A stretch of 64,000 nucleotides of DNA. It comes from Microbispora rosea. Lineage in GTDB: Bacteria; Actinomycetota; Actinomycetes; Streptosporangiales; Streptosporangiaceae. The translations under genes and the position numbers were made by a program. Shown here piece by piece: positions 50,569 to 58,168 of this stretch. The stretch's first letter is position 1, and each line of letters begins with the position of its first letter. The stretch spans positions 54,058-118,057 of the forward strand of contig NZ_FTNI01000031.1 in the NCBI RefSeq assembly GCF_900156315.1. The letters are read 5' to 3'. The notes beneath the pieces are model-generated. The model had not been told where the DNA came from and made no database searches. It saw only the letters and a program-made list of their open reading frames with translations.

Positions 50569-52002
50569 ATGACGAGCGTCGATGCCGCACCTCAGCCGGC
50601 CAGGCCCCGCACCGCCCCCACGCTGATGATCATGGCGCTGGTGTGCGCCTGCCAGTTCATGGTCATCCTGGACTCGTCCATCGTCAATCTCGCCCTTCCC
50701 TCGATCGGCGAAGAACTCGGCTTCACATCTACCGGCCTGGCCTGGGTGGTGAACGGCTACTTGCTCACCTTCGCCGGCTTCATGCTGCCGGGTGGTCGCG
50801 CGGCCGATCTGTTCGGCCCGCGGCGGATGCTGGTCGCCGGGCTGTCGTTGTTCTCCGCCTCGAGTCTGGCCGGTGGCCTGGCGAGCACTCCGCAGGTCCT
50901 GGTGGCGGCCCGCGTCGCGCAGGGCGTCGGAGCCGCCCTGATGGCCCCGGCGACGCTGTCCGTGATCAACACTTCCTTCGCCGAACCGAACGCCCGCGCC
51001 AAGGCGTTCGGCGCATGGTCCGCCGCGGGAGGAGTGGGCGGGACGGCCGGCGCGATCGCGGGCGGTGCCATCACCACCGGCCTGTCGTGGCGGTGGGTCT
51101 TCCTCATCAACGTGCCGATCGGCGCCGTGCTGATCGTCGTGGCCATGACGGCGCTGGCCGGCACGCGTACCGGCCGGAGGGAATCGCTCGACCTCGCGGG
51201 CGCGGTCACCGGGACGGCGGGGCTGGCCGCGCTGATCTACGGGGTCATGCAGAGCGCCGATCACGGCTGGAGGTCGGTGCCGGTCGTCGGGCCGATCGTG
51301 GCGGGCCTGCTCCTCCTCGTCGTCTTCACCGTGGTGGAGGCGCGTTTCGCCACCCGGCCGATGATGCCCCTGCGGCTGTTCCGAACGCGCGGGGTGGCCG
51401 TCGGCAACGGCATGCTGCTGCTGTTCGGCGCGATTCCCATCGCGATGTGGTACTTCACCTCGCTCTTCCTGCAGAACGTCCTCGGCTACAGCGCCCTGCG
51501 GGCCGGGCTCGGGCAGACGCCCGCGGCGATGACGTTCCTGGTGATCGCGCGGTGGGCCGCCCCACTGCTGCCGCGAACCGGTGCGCGACCGCTGGTGCTG
51601 GCCGGCAGCGCCTGCTTCCTGGCCGGTTTCGGCTGGCTCGCCCAGGCCCACGCCGGCAGCGGCTACCCCACCGGCGTGCTCGGGCCTACGCTGCTCATCG
51701 CGACCGGCATCGGGCTCACCTTCCCCACCCTCATGGCGGCGGCCACCGCGGACGTCGCCGAGGGTGACGCGGGGATCGCCGGCGGTCTGGCCACCACCGC
51801 GAGCCAGGTGGGCGGGTCGGCAGGCCTGGCGGTGCTCGCGACGGCCGCCGGTGCCAGAGCCGCGTCGCAGGCCGGCGGGAGTTCCTCGCCCGCCGCCCTC
51901 GCCACCGGCTACGATCTGGTCTTCCTCACAGCGGCCGGACTCGGCCTCGCCATCGCGGTGGTCGGCATGCTGCTGCCGCGGCACCGCCGCGACCGACAGT
52001 GA
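50569..52002 (+). CDS. MFS drug/proton antiporter, DHA2 family
   Basis: A 477-residue transporter with about 14 helices. The signature ILDSSIVNLALPSIGEELG is in helix 1, motif A is GGRAADLFGPRRM and motif C is AAGGVGGTAGAIAGG. It resembles the exporter at 1786-3216 but is clearly a separate sequence. ATG 50569 follows AAAAGG. It is probably cotranscribed with the WrbA-like gene and controlled by the divergent MarR, suggesting export of a quinone-type or aromatic compound (inference). Confidence 0.93.
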   Translation: MTSVDAAPQPARPRTAPTLMIMALVCACQFMVILDSSIVNLALPSIGEELGFTSTGLAWVVNGYLLTFAGFMLPGGRAADLFGPRRMLVAGLSLFSASSLAGGLASTPQVLVAARVAQGVGAALMAPATLSVINTSFAEPNARAKAFGAWSAAGGVGGTAGAIAGGAITTGLSWRWVFLINVPIGAVLIVVAMTALAGTRTGRRESLDLAGAVTGTAGLAALIYGVMQSADHGWRSVPVVGPIVAGLLLLVVFTVVEARFATRPMMPLRLFRTRGVAVGNGMLLLFGAIPIAMWYFTSLFLQNVLGYSALRAGLGQTPAAMTFLVIARWAAPLLPRTGARPLVLAGSACFLAGFGWLAQAHAGSGYPTGVLGPTLLIATGIGLTFPTLMAAATADVAEGDAGIAGGLATTASQVGGSAGLAVLATAAGARAASQAGGSSSPAALATGYDLVFLTAAGLGLAIAVVGMLLPRHRRDRQ

Positions 52003-52101
52003 TGATGTGGTCGAGCGCCCCACGGACATCGTCCTGCGGTCACCGGCCCGCCGCCACCGGCAGCGCACACCGGAACACCGCGCCCGCGACGGCCACGGCG
52101 G

Positions 52102-52608
52102 TCAGGGCCGGGCGCGGTCGCCCAGCGCGAGCAGGACGTCCCTGAGCTGGTCGGCCAGGGCACGCGCGGCCGGTTCCGGCACGTCGGCCAGCAGTTCCCG
52201 GTGCGCCTCTGTCGTGGCCAGCGACAGCTCCTCGGCCTTCTCGACGCCGAGCGGCGTGAGCCGGACCCAGGAGCTGCGCCCGTCCGCCGGATCGGGCTCC
52301 CGCTCCACCAGCCCCGCGGCGACCAGCCGCTGCAGGATGTTGCTCGTCCCCCCGGTCGTGAGCATCAGATGGGAGGCGAGCCTGCTCGGCTTGAGCCGGT
52401 ACGGCCGGCCGGCCCTGCGGAGGGTGGCGAGCACGTCGAACTCCGCGTACGTCAGGCCGTGACGGCCGAGCACCGCCTGCGTGACCTCCTCGATGCGGGC
52501 CTTGAGCCGGCTGACGCGCTTGACGATCTCCAACTGGACGGTGGCCGCCTCCGGCAGTTCGGCCCGCCACCCGTCGATCATCTCGTCGACCCGGTCCCGC
52601 TGTCGCAT
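52102..52608 (-). CDS. MarR-family transcriptional regulator
   Basis: A 168-residue winged-helix regulator. The core is LTYAEFDVLATLRRAGRPYRLKPSRLASHLMLTTGGTSNILQRLVAAGLVEREPDPADGRSSWVRLTPLGVEKAEEL, with the DxRSSxV wing. The N-terminal 35 residues form an extra helix. ATG 52608 is the start. It is divergent from an amidohydrolase; two overlapping AGCTTT dyads lie between them. A substrate or product of that enzyme is the natural candidate ligand. Confidence 0.93.
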   Translation of the reverse strand: MRQRDRVDEMIDGWRAELPEAATVQLEIVKRVSRLKARIEEVTQAVLGRHGLTYAEFDVLATLRRAGRPYRLKPSRLASHLMLTTGGTSNILQRLVAAGLVEREPDPADGRSSWVRLTPLGVEKAEELSLATTEAHRELLADVPEPAARALADQLRDVLLALGDRARP

Positions 52609-52636
52609 GGGGTTGAGCCTAGTCCCTCACTCTGAT

Positions 52637-52663
52637 AGCTTTCCAAAAAGCTTTATTAAAAGC
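52637..52663. promoter_or_regulatory. Two overlapping operators in the marR/amidohydrolase spacer
   Basis: AGCTTTccaaAAAGCT (52637-52652) and GCTTTattaAAAGC (52650-52663) are perfect dyads sharing bases. The stretch is strikingly AT-rich and lies in the 76-bp divergent region, so one MarR dimer pair could cover both promoters. Confidence 0.7.
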
Positions 52664-52684
52664 ATTCGGGAAAGAGGTTCGCCC

Positions 52685-53968
52685 ATGAAAACGATCATCG
52701 TCAACGGCACCGTCGTCGACACGGAACCGCGTCCGCAGGTCGTGCCGGACGCGGCCGTCGTCGTCGAGGACGGCGTCATCGTGTCGGTCGGCCCGCAGCC
52801 GGACGACCTGGCGAAGGGCACCGAGATCATCGACGCAAGGGGCGGCATCGTGCTCCCCGGCTTCGTGGACACCCACCGTCATGTCTGGCAGAGCGTGCTG
52901 CGCGGCATCGCGGCCGACGCGACGCTCAGCGCCTACCTCGACCTCGTCCTCGGCGCCCTCACCCCGGCGTTCCGCGCGGAGGACGTGTACGCCGCCAACC
53001 TCTGGGGCGCGATAGAGGCGCTCGACGCCGGTGTCACCACCGTCTACGACTGGTCGCACATCCAGCTCACCCCCGGCCACACCGACGCGGCCGTGGCGGC
53101 CTTACGCGAGTCCGGCGTACGGGCGGTCTTCGGGTACGCCCATCGGGGAACGGGCGACGCCGACCGCGCCGAGGACGAGGTGCGGCGGGTCCGCTCGGCG
53201 CTCCTGCCGTCCGACGACGGCCTGGTCACCCCCGCCTTGGCCGCCTGGGGCCCGGTCTACGGCTCGGTCGAGGCGGCGCGGGCCGACTGGGCACTCGCCC
53301 GCGACCTCGGCCTGCGCATCAGCCTGCACGCCACCGGCGCGGGCCCGGTCGAACGGCTGCACGACGCCGGCCTGCTCGGCCCCGACGTGCTGTTCGTGCA
53401 CTGCAACGGCATACCGGACGAGTCGCTGAAGCTGGTCGCCGGCAGCGGCGGCACGGCCTCGGTGGCCCCGGCGGTGGAGTCGCAGATGGGGCACGGCCAC
53501 CCCGAGACCGGCAGGCTGCGCTCGTCCGGCATCGCGACGGGACTCGGCGTGGACACGGTCACCGACGTCCCCGGCGACATGTTCTCGGTGATGCGCGCGG
53601 CGTTCGCCGCCGGACGCGCCGGGCAGGCGGCGCCGGAGCTCACCGCGTCCGACGTGCTCGGCATGGCGACGATCGAGGGCGCGGCCGCGATCGGGATGGA
53701 CCACAGGATCGGCTCGCTGCGCCCCGGCAAGCAGGCCGACATCGTGATCCTGGACGCCGGAGCCCCCGGCCTCGCGCCCGTGCACGACCCGGTCGCCGCG
53801 GTCGTCACGGCGGCCGGCACCGCCACCGTGGACACGGTGCTGGTCGGCGGGCGGATCGTCAAGCGCGGGGGCCGCCTGGTGAGCGTCGACGTGGACCGCG
53901 CCCGCGACCTCGCCGTACGCGCGGCCCGCCACGTGACCACGCAGGCCAGGACTACATCCGCAAGGTGA
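52685..53968 (+). CDS. Amidohydrolase, cytosine-deaminase/TrzN-type
   Basis: A 427-residue metal-dependent hydrolase of the amidohydrolase superfamily. GGIVLPGFVDTHRHVWQSVLRG holds the first His-x-His. LRISLHATGAGPVERL contains the third metal His and LFVHCNGIPDESL the fourth. The late Asp lies in TGLGVDTVTDVPGDMFSVMR. The C-terminal GSLRPGKQADIVILDAG is typical of TrzN/AtzB-like enzymes, which hydrolyse or deaminate nitrogen heterocycles. ATG 52685 follows AAAGAGG. The substrate is unknown; the divergent MarR suggests induction by a xenobiotic or heterocycle. Confidence 0.92.
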   Translation: MKTIIVNGTVVDTEPRPQVVPDAAVVVEDGVIVSVGPQPDDLAKGTEIIDARGGIVLPGFVDTHRHVWQSVLRGIAADATLSAYLDLVLGALTPAFRAEDVYAANLWGAIEALDAGVTTVYDWSHIQLTPGHTDAAVAALRESGVRAVFGYAHRGTGDADRAEDEVRRVRSALLPSDDGLVTPALAAWGPVYGSVEAARADWALARDLGLRISLHATGAGPVERLHDAGLLGPDVLFVHCNGIPDESLKLVAGSGGTASVAPAVESQMGHGHPETGRLRSSGIATGLGVDTVTDVPGDMFSVMRAAFAAGRAGQAAPELTASDVLGMATIEGAAAIGMDHRIGSLRPGKQADIVILDAGAPGLAPVHDPVAAVVTAAGTATVDTVLVGGRIVKRGGRLVSVDVDRARDLAVRAARHVTTQARTTSAR

Positions 53969-54141
53969 CTTTTTTGCTCCGGTGACAACCGCCCTTTCGG
54001 ATGAGACCTTGAGTCAGGGCCAGGAAGTGTCTGGCAGATGCCGCCGTCGCGAGCGACGGGTGGGGCGGCAACGCAGCGAGGCGCCGCCTGCGCGGCAGGG
54101 CTTGAGTGGTCAGAGACGACCTGATCCGAGGGGGCGGCGGC

Positions 54142-56400
54142 ATGAACGCCTGGTCGGTACCGGGCTACCGCGAGGTGCGTGAACTCGGCGCGGGCGGCGC
54201 CGGGCGGGTCGTGCTGGCGACCTACGTGACCACCGGCGCCTACGTCGCGATCAAGTACCTGCGCGAGGAGCTGCGGCAGGATCGGCGTTTCCTCGCCGGG
54301 TTCCGGCACGAGGCCCGGATCATGGTGGAGCTGAACGATCCCAGCATCGTGCGCCTGTACGAGTACGTCGAGGCCCGCGAGGGCGCGGCGATCGTCATGG
54401 AACTCGTCGACGGGGTCTCGCTGCGCAGGATCCTCGGCGAGCACGGCTCGACCAGCCCGGAGGCGGCGCTGGTCGTGCTGAAGGGCTCGCTGGCGGGCCT
54501 GTCGGCCGCGCACGCCGCGGGCATCGTGCACCGGGACTACAAACCGGAGAACGTGCTGATCCAGGCCGACGGCAACAGCAAACTGTCGGACTTCGGCATC
54601 GCGACGCCCAGCGGCTCGCCGGAGACCCCCGCAGGCACGCCTCCCTACATGGCCCCCGAGCAGTGGTACGGCGGGCCCGCCGGTCCGGCCGCCGACGTCT
54701 ACGCCGCCACCTGCGTCTTCTACGAGTGCCTCACCGGGCGCCGGCCATATCGGGCCGACGACCTGACGGCGCTGCGCATGCTGCACCGCAGCGCCCCCAT
54801 CCCCGCGACCGACGTGCCCGGCTCGGTGCGGAGCCTCGTCACGCGCGGCATGGCCAAGAACCCGGCGGACCGGCCGCCCACCGCACGGGCGTTCATCGCC
54901 GACCTGGAGACCGCCGCGACCGCCGCGTACGGGTCCGACTGGGAGCAGCGGGGCCGCCGGCACCTGGCCGAACTCGCCACCCTGCTGGCCCTGACGTTTC
55001 CCCTGGCCGCCCCGGCCGAGCCGGTCGAGGCGTCCACGTCCCTGGCCAAGACCGTGCTGTCCGAGCGGCTGTCGCGCTTCGCGCCCCGGTTCGCCATCGG
55101 CGCGGCCGTGCTGTCGGCCGTCGTGATCGCGGCGGTGGTCGCGGCCAACCGGCAGACCCCGATGGCTCGGGACACCCTGCTCACCCCGCCGCCGCACAGC
55201 GCCCCGGCGGCGCTTCCCCCGCCTGCCGTACCCGGCGAGGCAGCACCCGGCGAGACGGCGCCGGACGAGTCGTCGGATGCGGGACCGTCCGATGCGGGGC
55301 CGTCCGATGCGGGGCCGTCCGATGCGGGGCCGTCCGATGCGGGGCCGTCCGATGCGGGACCGGACACTGCGGGATCCTCCGGTGCGGGTCCGGACGAGAA
55401 CGCCGGGACGACCCCGCCCGACCTGTCCGGCACGCCGGTGTCGTCGGTGTCCACCGGGCCGGCCGTGCCGCCGGGACCTTCCGGGCCGGGGAGCGCCACT
55501 CCCTCCCACATGGGCGCGACCGCGTCGCCGTCGCCGGCGCGGGTGACCGATCTCGGCATCGCGGAGTTCGACGGCCAGGCGGTCACGGCCGACGTACGGG
55601 CGAGCACCACGGCCAGGGTCCTGCTCACCGCGCGTTTCGCCTCCGGGCCGTCGCCGGACGCGCTGGCCGCCGCGCCCGCGCAGACCGTCGGGTTGCGGGG
55701 CGCGACGTCCTATCACATCGGGCTGCAGCAGCCCTTCCCCTCCCCGGCCTGCGGCACCGTCGTCTATCGGCGGGTCGAGGTGTCCACGGTCCCCGCCGCA
55801 CAGGGAGGCACCCGTACGCGCACGCGGAGGCTCACCGGGCCGCCCTGCCCGGCCCCCGCGGTCGAGAGCGTGGCGATCGACGACTGGGACGGCAGGACGG
55901 CGGCCCTGACGGTGCGGACCTCCGGCAGGGGCCCGGTCAGGGTCTCCAGCGTCTTCACCCGCGACGGCCGCGAGGCGACGGCCGACACCCGCACGCTCTC
56001 GGGCCGCACGTCCTACTCGTTCACGGTTGCCGCCGGCCTCGGCGTCGTGGAGTGCGGGAAGAGGGCCGTATTCGGGGTGCGCGTCACGACCGAGCCGGCC
56101 GATCCCGGCGGGCCCCGCCGGGCCGAGGTGCGGGTCGCCGGTCCCCGGTGCCCGAAGCCGCAGGAATCGCCCTCGGAGCCGGCGGAGGAGAGTCCGGGCC
56201 CGGCGAAGGAGAGTCCGGGGCCGGCGAAGGACCCGGGCCCGGCGACGAGCCCCGAGCCGCCCGCGTCCCGCAGTCCCGAACCGAAGGATCCGGAGCCGCA
56301 CAGTCCCGAACCGCGCAGTCCCGAATCGCACAGTTCCGAATCGCACAGTTCCGACTTGCGCAGTCCTGAGTTGCGCAGTGCCGGAGCGCACAGCGCCTGA
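54142..56400 (+). CDS. Membrane Ser/Thr protein kinase with a repetitive extracytoplasmic region
   Basis: A 752-residue Pkn-type kinase. The Gly-rich loop is LGAGGAGRVV (15-24), the ATP Lys is K38 (VAIKYL), and the catalytic HRDYKPEN is at 130-137. DFG is at 150-152 and APE at 171-173, so it should be active. A single membrane helix lies at about 313-340 (FAIGAAVLSAVVIAAVVAA). Outside come six SDAGP repeats and two beta-rich domains with paired Cys (about 465-670). A Ser/Pro pentapeptide tail ends at a TGA inside the repeat. ATG 54142 follows GAGGGGGCGG. The extracytoplasmic half probably senses cell-wall signals (inference). Confidence 0.93.
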   Translation: MNAWSVPGYREVRELGAGGAGRVVLATYVTTGAYVAIKYLREELRQDRRFLAGFRHEARIMVELNDPSIVRLYEYVEAREGAAIVMELVDGVSLRRILGEHGSTSPEAALVVLKGSLAGLSAAHAAGIVHRDYKPENVLIQADGNSKLSDFGIATPSGSPETPAGTPPYMAPEQWYGGPAGPAADVYAATCVFYECLTGRRPYRADDLTALRMLHRSAPIPATDVPGSVRSLVTRGMAKNPADRPPTARAFIADLETAATAAYGSDWEQRGRRHLAELATLLALTFPLAAPAEPVEASTSLAKTVLSERLSRFAPRFAIGAAVLSAVVIAAVVAANRQTPMARDTLLTPPPHSAPAALPPPAVPGEAAPGETAPDESSDAGPSDAGPSDAGPSDAGPSDAGPSDAGPDTAGSSGAGPDENAGTTPPDLSGTPVSSVSTGPAVPPGPSGPGSATPSHMGATASPSPARVTDLGIAEFDGQAVTADVRASTTARVLLTARFASGPSPDALAAAPAQTVGLRGATSYHIGLQQPFPSPACGTVVYRRVEVSTVPAAQGGTRTRTRRLTGPPCPAPAVESVAIDDWDGRTAALTVRTSGRGPVRVSSVFTRDGREATADTRTLSGRTSYSFTVAAGLGVVECGKRAVFGVRVTTEPADPGGPRRAEVRVAGPRCPKPQESPSEPAEESPGPAKESPGPAKDPGPATSPEPPASRSPEPKDPEPHSPEPRSPESHSSESHSSDLRSPELRSAGAHSA
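55273..55362 (+). repeat. Six copies of a 15-bp repeat encoding SDAGP
   Basis: Six consecutive 15-bp units (TC[G/C]GATGCGGG[A/G]CCG) encode SDAGP x6 in the kinase juxtamembrane stalk. A degenerate continuation follows (DTAGSSGAGP). The near identity suggests recent slippage; length variation between strains is likely. Confidence 0.95.
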
Positions 56401-56463
56401 TCACACAGCGCCGGATCACACAGCGCCGGATCAGACAGCGCCGGATCAGACAGTCCCGAACCG
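56269..56463 (+). repeat. Thirteen 15-bp repeats at the kinase 3' end, running past the stop codon
   Basis: Thirteen in-frame 15-bp units encode xS[P/A/S][E/G/D]x pentapeptides: RSPEP, KDPEP, HSPEP, RSPES, HSSES, HSSDL, RSPEL, RSAGA, HSA-stop-S, HSAGS, HSAGS, DSAGS, DSPEP. The array ends exactly at a TAG (56464-56466). The kinase stop TGA (56398-56400) is inside unit 9, at the place where units 10-12 have GGA (Gly). Confidence 0.9.
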
Positions 56464-56466
56464 TAG

Positions 56467-56807
56467 GCGTCTCCGGCGACGAGGAACTCATGATCCGCGT
56501 TCCCGGGCCGCTCGGCCCCAGGGTCGAAGAGCCCCGATCCGCAGGACGGCCGGTGAGCTCCTGAGCCTGCGACCACGAGCAGGAGAGTGAAATATTCACC
56601 GCCGCCCTGACGGCCGGTCTTTCGGGCGCGTCCCCGAAGCGCCTGCTCACCCGGAGATTCCGCAGCACGAGGAAAACAGCCATTATATCAAGTTACTTGA
56701 CATAGCTTTTGTGCCGGGATTGACTCCCGACTCCAGGAACGCACCACCCGTCGACATCGGCGTCCTGAAGATGTTAGCGATAACACCATGTCGAAAGGGA
56801 AAAGCCC
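56467..56807 (+). promoter_or_regulatory. Spacer with the promoter/operator of the CBM2 esterase gene
   Basis: No gene is supported here. An AT-rich island (56680-56720) holds the dyad TCAAGTTACTTGA (56688-56700) and a perfect -35 hexamer TTGACA (56698-56703); the matching -10 is unclear. A LacI-type operator, TGTTAgcgaTAACA (56772-56785), lies 22 bp before the GTG. The minus-strand frames across the repeat are shadows. Confidence 0.5.
56772..56785 (+). promoter_or_regulatory. LacI-type operator
   Basis: TGTTAGCGATAACA has perfect TGTTA/TAACA arms with a central CG, the hallmark of LacI-family sites for plant-polysaccharide genes. It lies just upstream of a CBM2-containing secreted hydrolase. 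The matching LacI regulator is not in the window. Confidence 0.6.
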
Positions 56808-58142
56808 GTGCGACTTGACAGTTCTTTCCGCCGGCGGCCGAGGCTGGCGGCTGCCGCCGCCGTGCTGCTGACGGCCGGCGTCACGGTGACGGCGGCCCAT
56901 GTCGCGTCGGCGGCCACGGCCGGATGCGACGTCGACTACACGGTGACCAGCGAGTGGCCCGGCGGCTTCGGCGCAAGCGTCCGCGTTCGCAACCTCGGCG
57001 ACGCGATCAACGGATGGAGGCTGACCTGGTCGTTCCCGGCCGGGCAGGCCGTCACCCAGCTGTGGAACGGCTCCTTCACCCAGTCCGGCGCGCAGGTCAC
57101 GGTCACCAACGCCTCCTACAACGGCGCCATCCCCAGTGGCGGCGGCGCCGACTTCGGGTTCAACGGGAGCTGGAACGGCTCCAACCCGGTGCCGGCGAGC
57201 TTCGCCCTCAACGGCGTGACCTGCACCGGCGACGTCGCCTCCCCGTCTCCCACCCCGTCTCCCACTCTCTCGCCATCGCCGTCTCCCTCCCCCACGCCCT
57301 CTCCCACGCATTCGCCCTCGCCGAGCCCCAGTCCCTCCCCGAGCGCCAGTCCCACGCCGCCGAACCGGCCCGCCATCGAGAACAACTTCCCGGTGACGCG
57401 GGAGGGCGCGTACGGCACCAACCGCTACACGGTGTTCCGGCCGTCGAACCCCTCGGCCGTGGGGCGTGCCATGCCGGTGCTGGTCTTCGGCAACGGGGCC
57501 TGCGCGCACACCAACAGCAGCGAGGTTATCCAGGCGCTGACGTTCATCGCGGCCCGCGGGTTCGTCGTGGTGGACACCGCGTCGGTCGACGGCTCGTCGA
57601 ACGGGGTGCAGAGCGGGTCCCCGATCCCGTCGCTTCTCACCGACGGCATCAGCTGGGCCGAGCGGGAGAACGCCCGCGCCGGCTCGCCGCTCTACCAGCG
57701 CCTCGACCTGTCCAGGGTCGCCACGGCCGGGCACTCCTGCGGCGGGCTGGAGGCACTGATCGCCGGCCAGGACCGGCGGGTCAAGAGCGTCGTCTCGCTG
57801 GACAGCGGGCTGTTCGCCGACGGCTCGTTCGGATACTCACGTGCTGAACTGTCCAAGCTGCACACCCCGGTGATGTTCCTGGACGGCGGGCTCTCCGACA
57901 TCGCCTACGACAACAGCCGGGCCAACTACGACCTGACCCAGGTGCCGGCCGTGCTGGCCGAGCAGTCGCAGGCCGGTCATGTCGGGTTCATCACCGGCGC
58001 CCAGATGAGCGAGGGCATGACCGCGGTGGTCCAGTTCCTGGACATGATGCTCAACGACAACGCCACCGCGCGGTCGTACATCCTGGGGTCCTCGGGCCTC
58101 GCGTCCAGGGCCTTCTGGACGGTCCGCAGCAAGAACTTCTGA
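56808..58142 (+). CDS. Secreted CBM2 - alpha/beta-hydrolase (esterase/lipase-like)
   Basis: A 444-residue secreted enzyme. The signal peptide is at 1-36 (RPRLAAAAAVLLTAGVTVTAAHVASA). CBM2 is at about 38-143: CDVDYTVTSEWPGGFGASVRVRNLGDAINGWRLTWSFPAGQ...WNGSFTQSG, with the surface Trp residues that bind cellulose or chitin. A Pro/Ser linker lies at 144-186, and an alpha/beta-hydrolase domain at 187-444. The nucleophile is in AGHSCGGLEA near residue 309, an Asp-containing strand is MFLDGGLSD, and the likely His is in QAGHVGFITG. It probably removes acyl groups from plant polysaccharide or cleaves polyesters. GTG 56808 follows AAAGGGA. Cys39 and the Cys of VTCTG form the CBM2 disulfide. Confidence 0.9.
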   Translation: MRLDSSFRRRPRLAAAAAVLLTAGVTVTAAHVASAATAGCDVDYTVTSEWPGGFGASVRVRNLGDAINGWRLTWSFPAGQAVTQLWNGSFTQSGAQVTVTNASYNGAIPSGGGADFGFNGSWNGSNPVPASFALNGVTCTGDVASPSPTPSPTLSPSPSPSPTPSPTHSPSPSPSPSPSASPTPPNRPAIENNFPVTREGAYGTNRYTVFRPSNPSAVGRAMPVLVFGNGACAHTNSSEVIQALTFIAARGFVVVDTASVDGSSNGVQSGSPIPSLLTDGISWAERENARAGSPLYQRLDLSRVATAGHSCGGLEALIAGQDRRVKSVVSLDSGLFADGSFGYSRAELSKLHTPVMFLDGGLSDIAYDNSRANYDLTQVPAVLAEQSQAGHVGFITGAQMSEGMTAVVQFLDMMLNDNATARSYILGSSGLASRAFWTVRSKNF

Positions 58143-58168
58143 TCCCGTACGCCGATCGGGCGACCGCG

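Noticed and set aside
53257..56391. 1044-codon minus-strand frame
   Set aside because: Antisense to the amidohydrolase and kinase, which carry complete active-site motifs.
56013..56576. Minus-strand frame reading pentapeptide-repeat-like sequence (repeated CDPAL/RRCVI patterns)
   Set aside because: It is the antisense shadow of the 15-bp repeat in the kinase tail; a 15-bp period forces five-residue repeats in every frame. No start context or family core.
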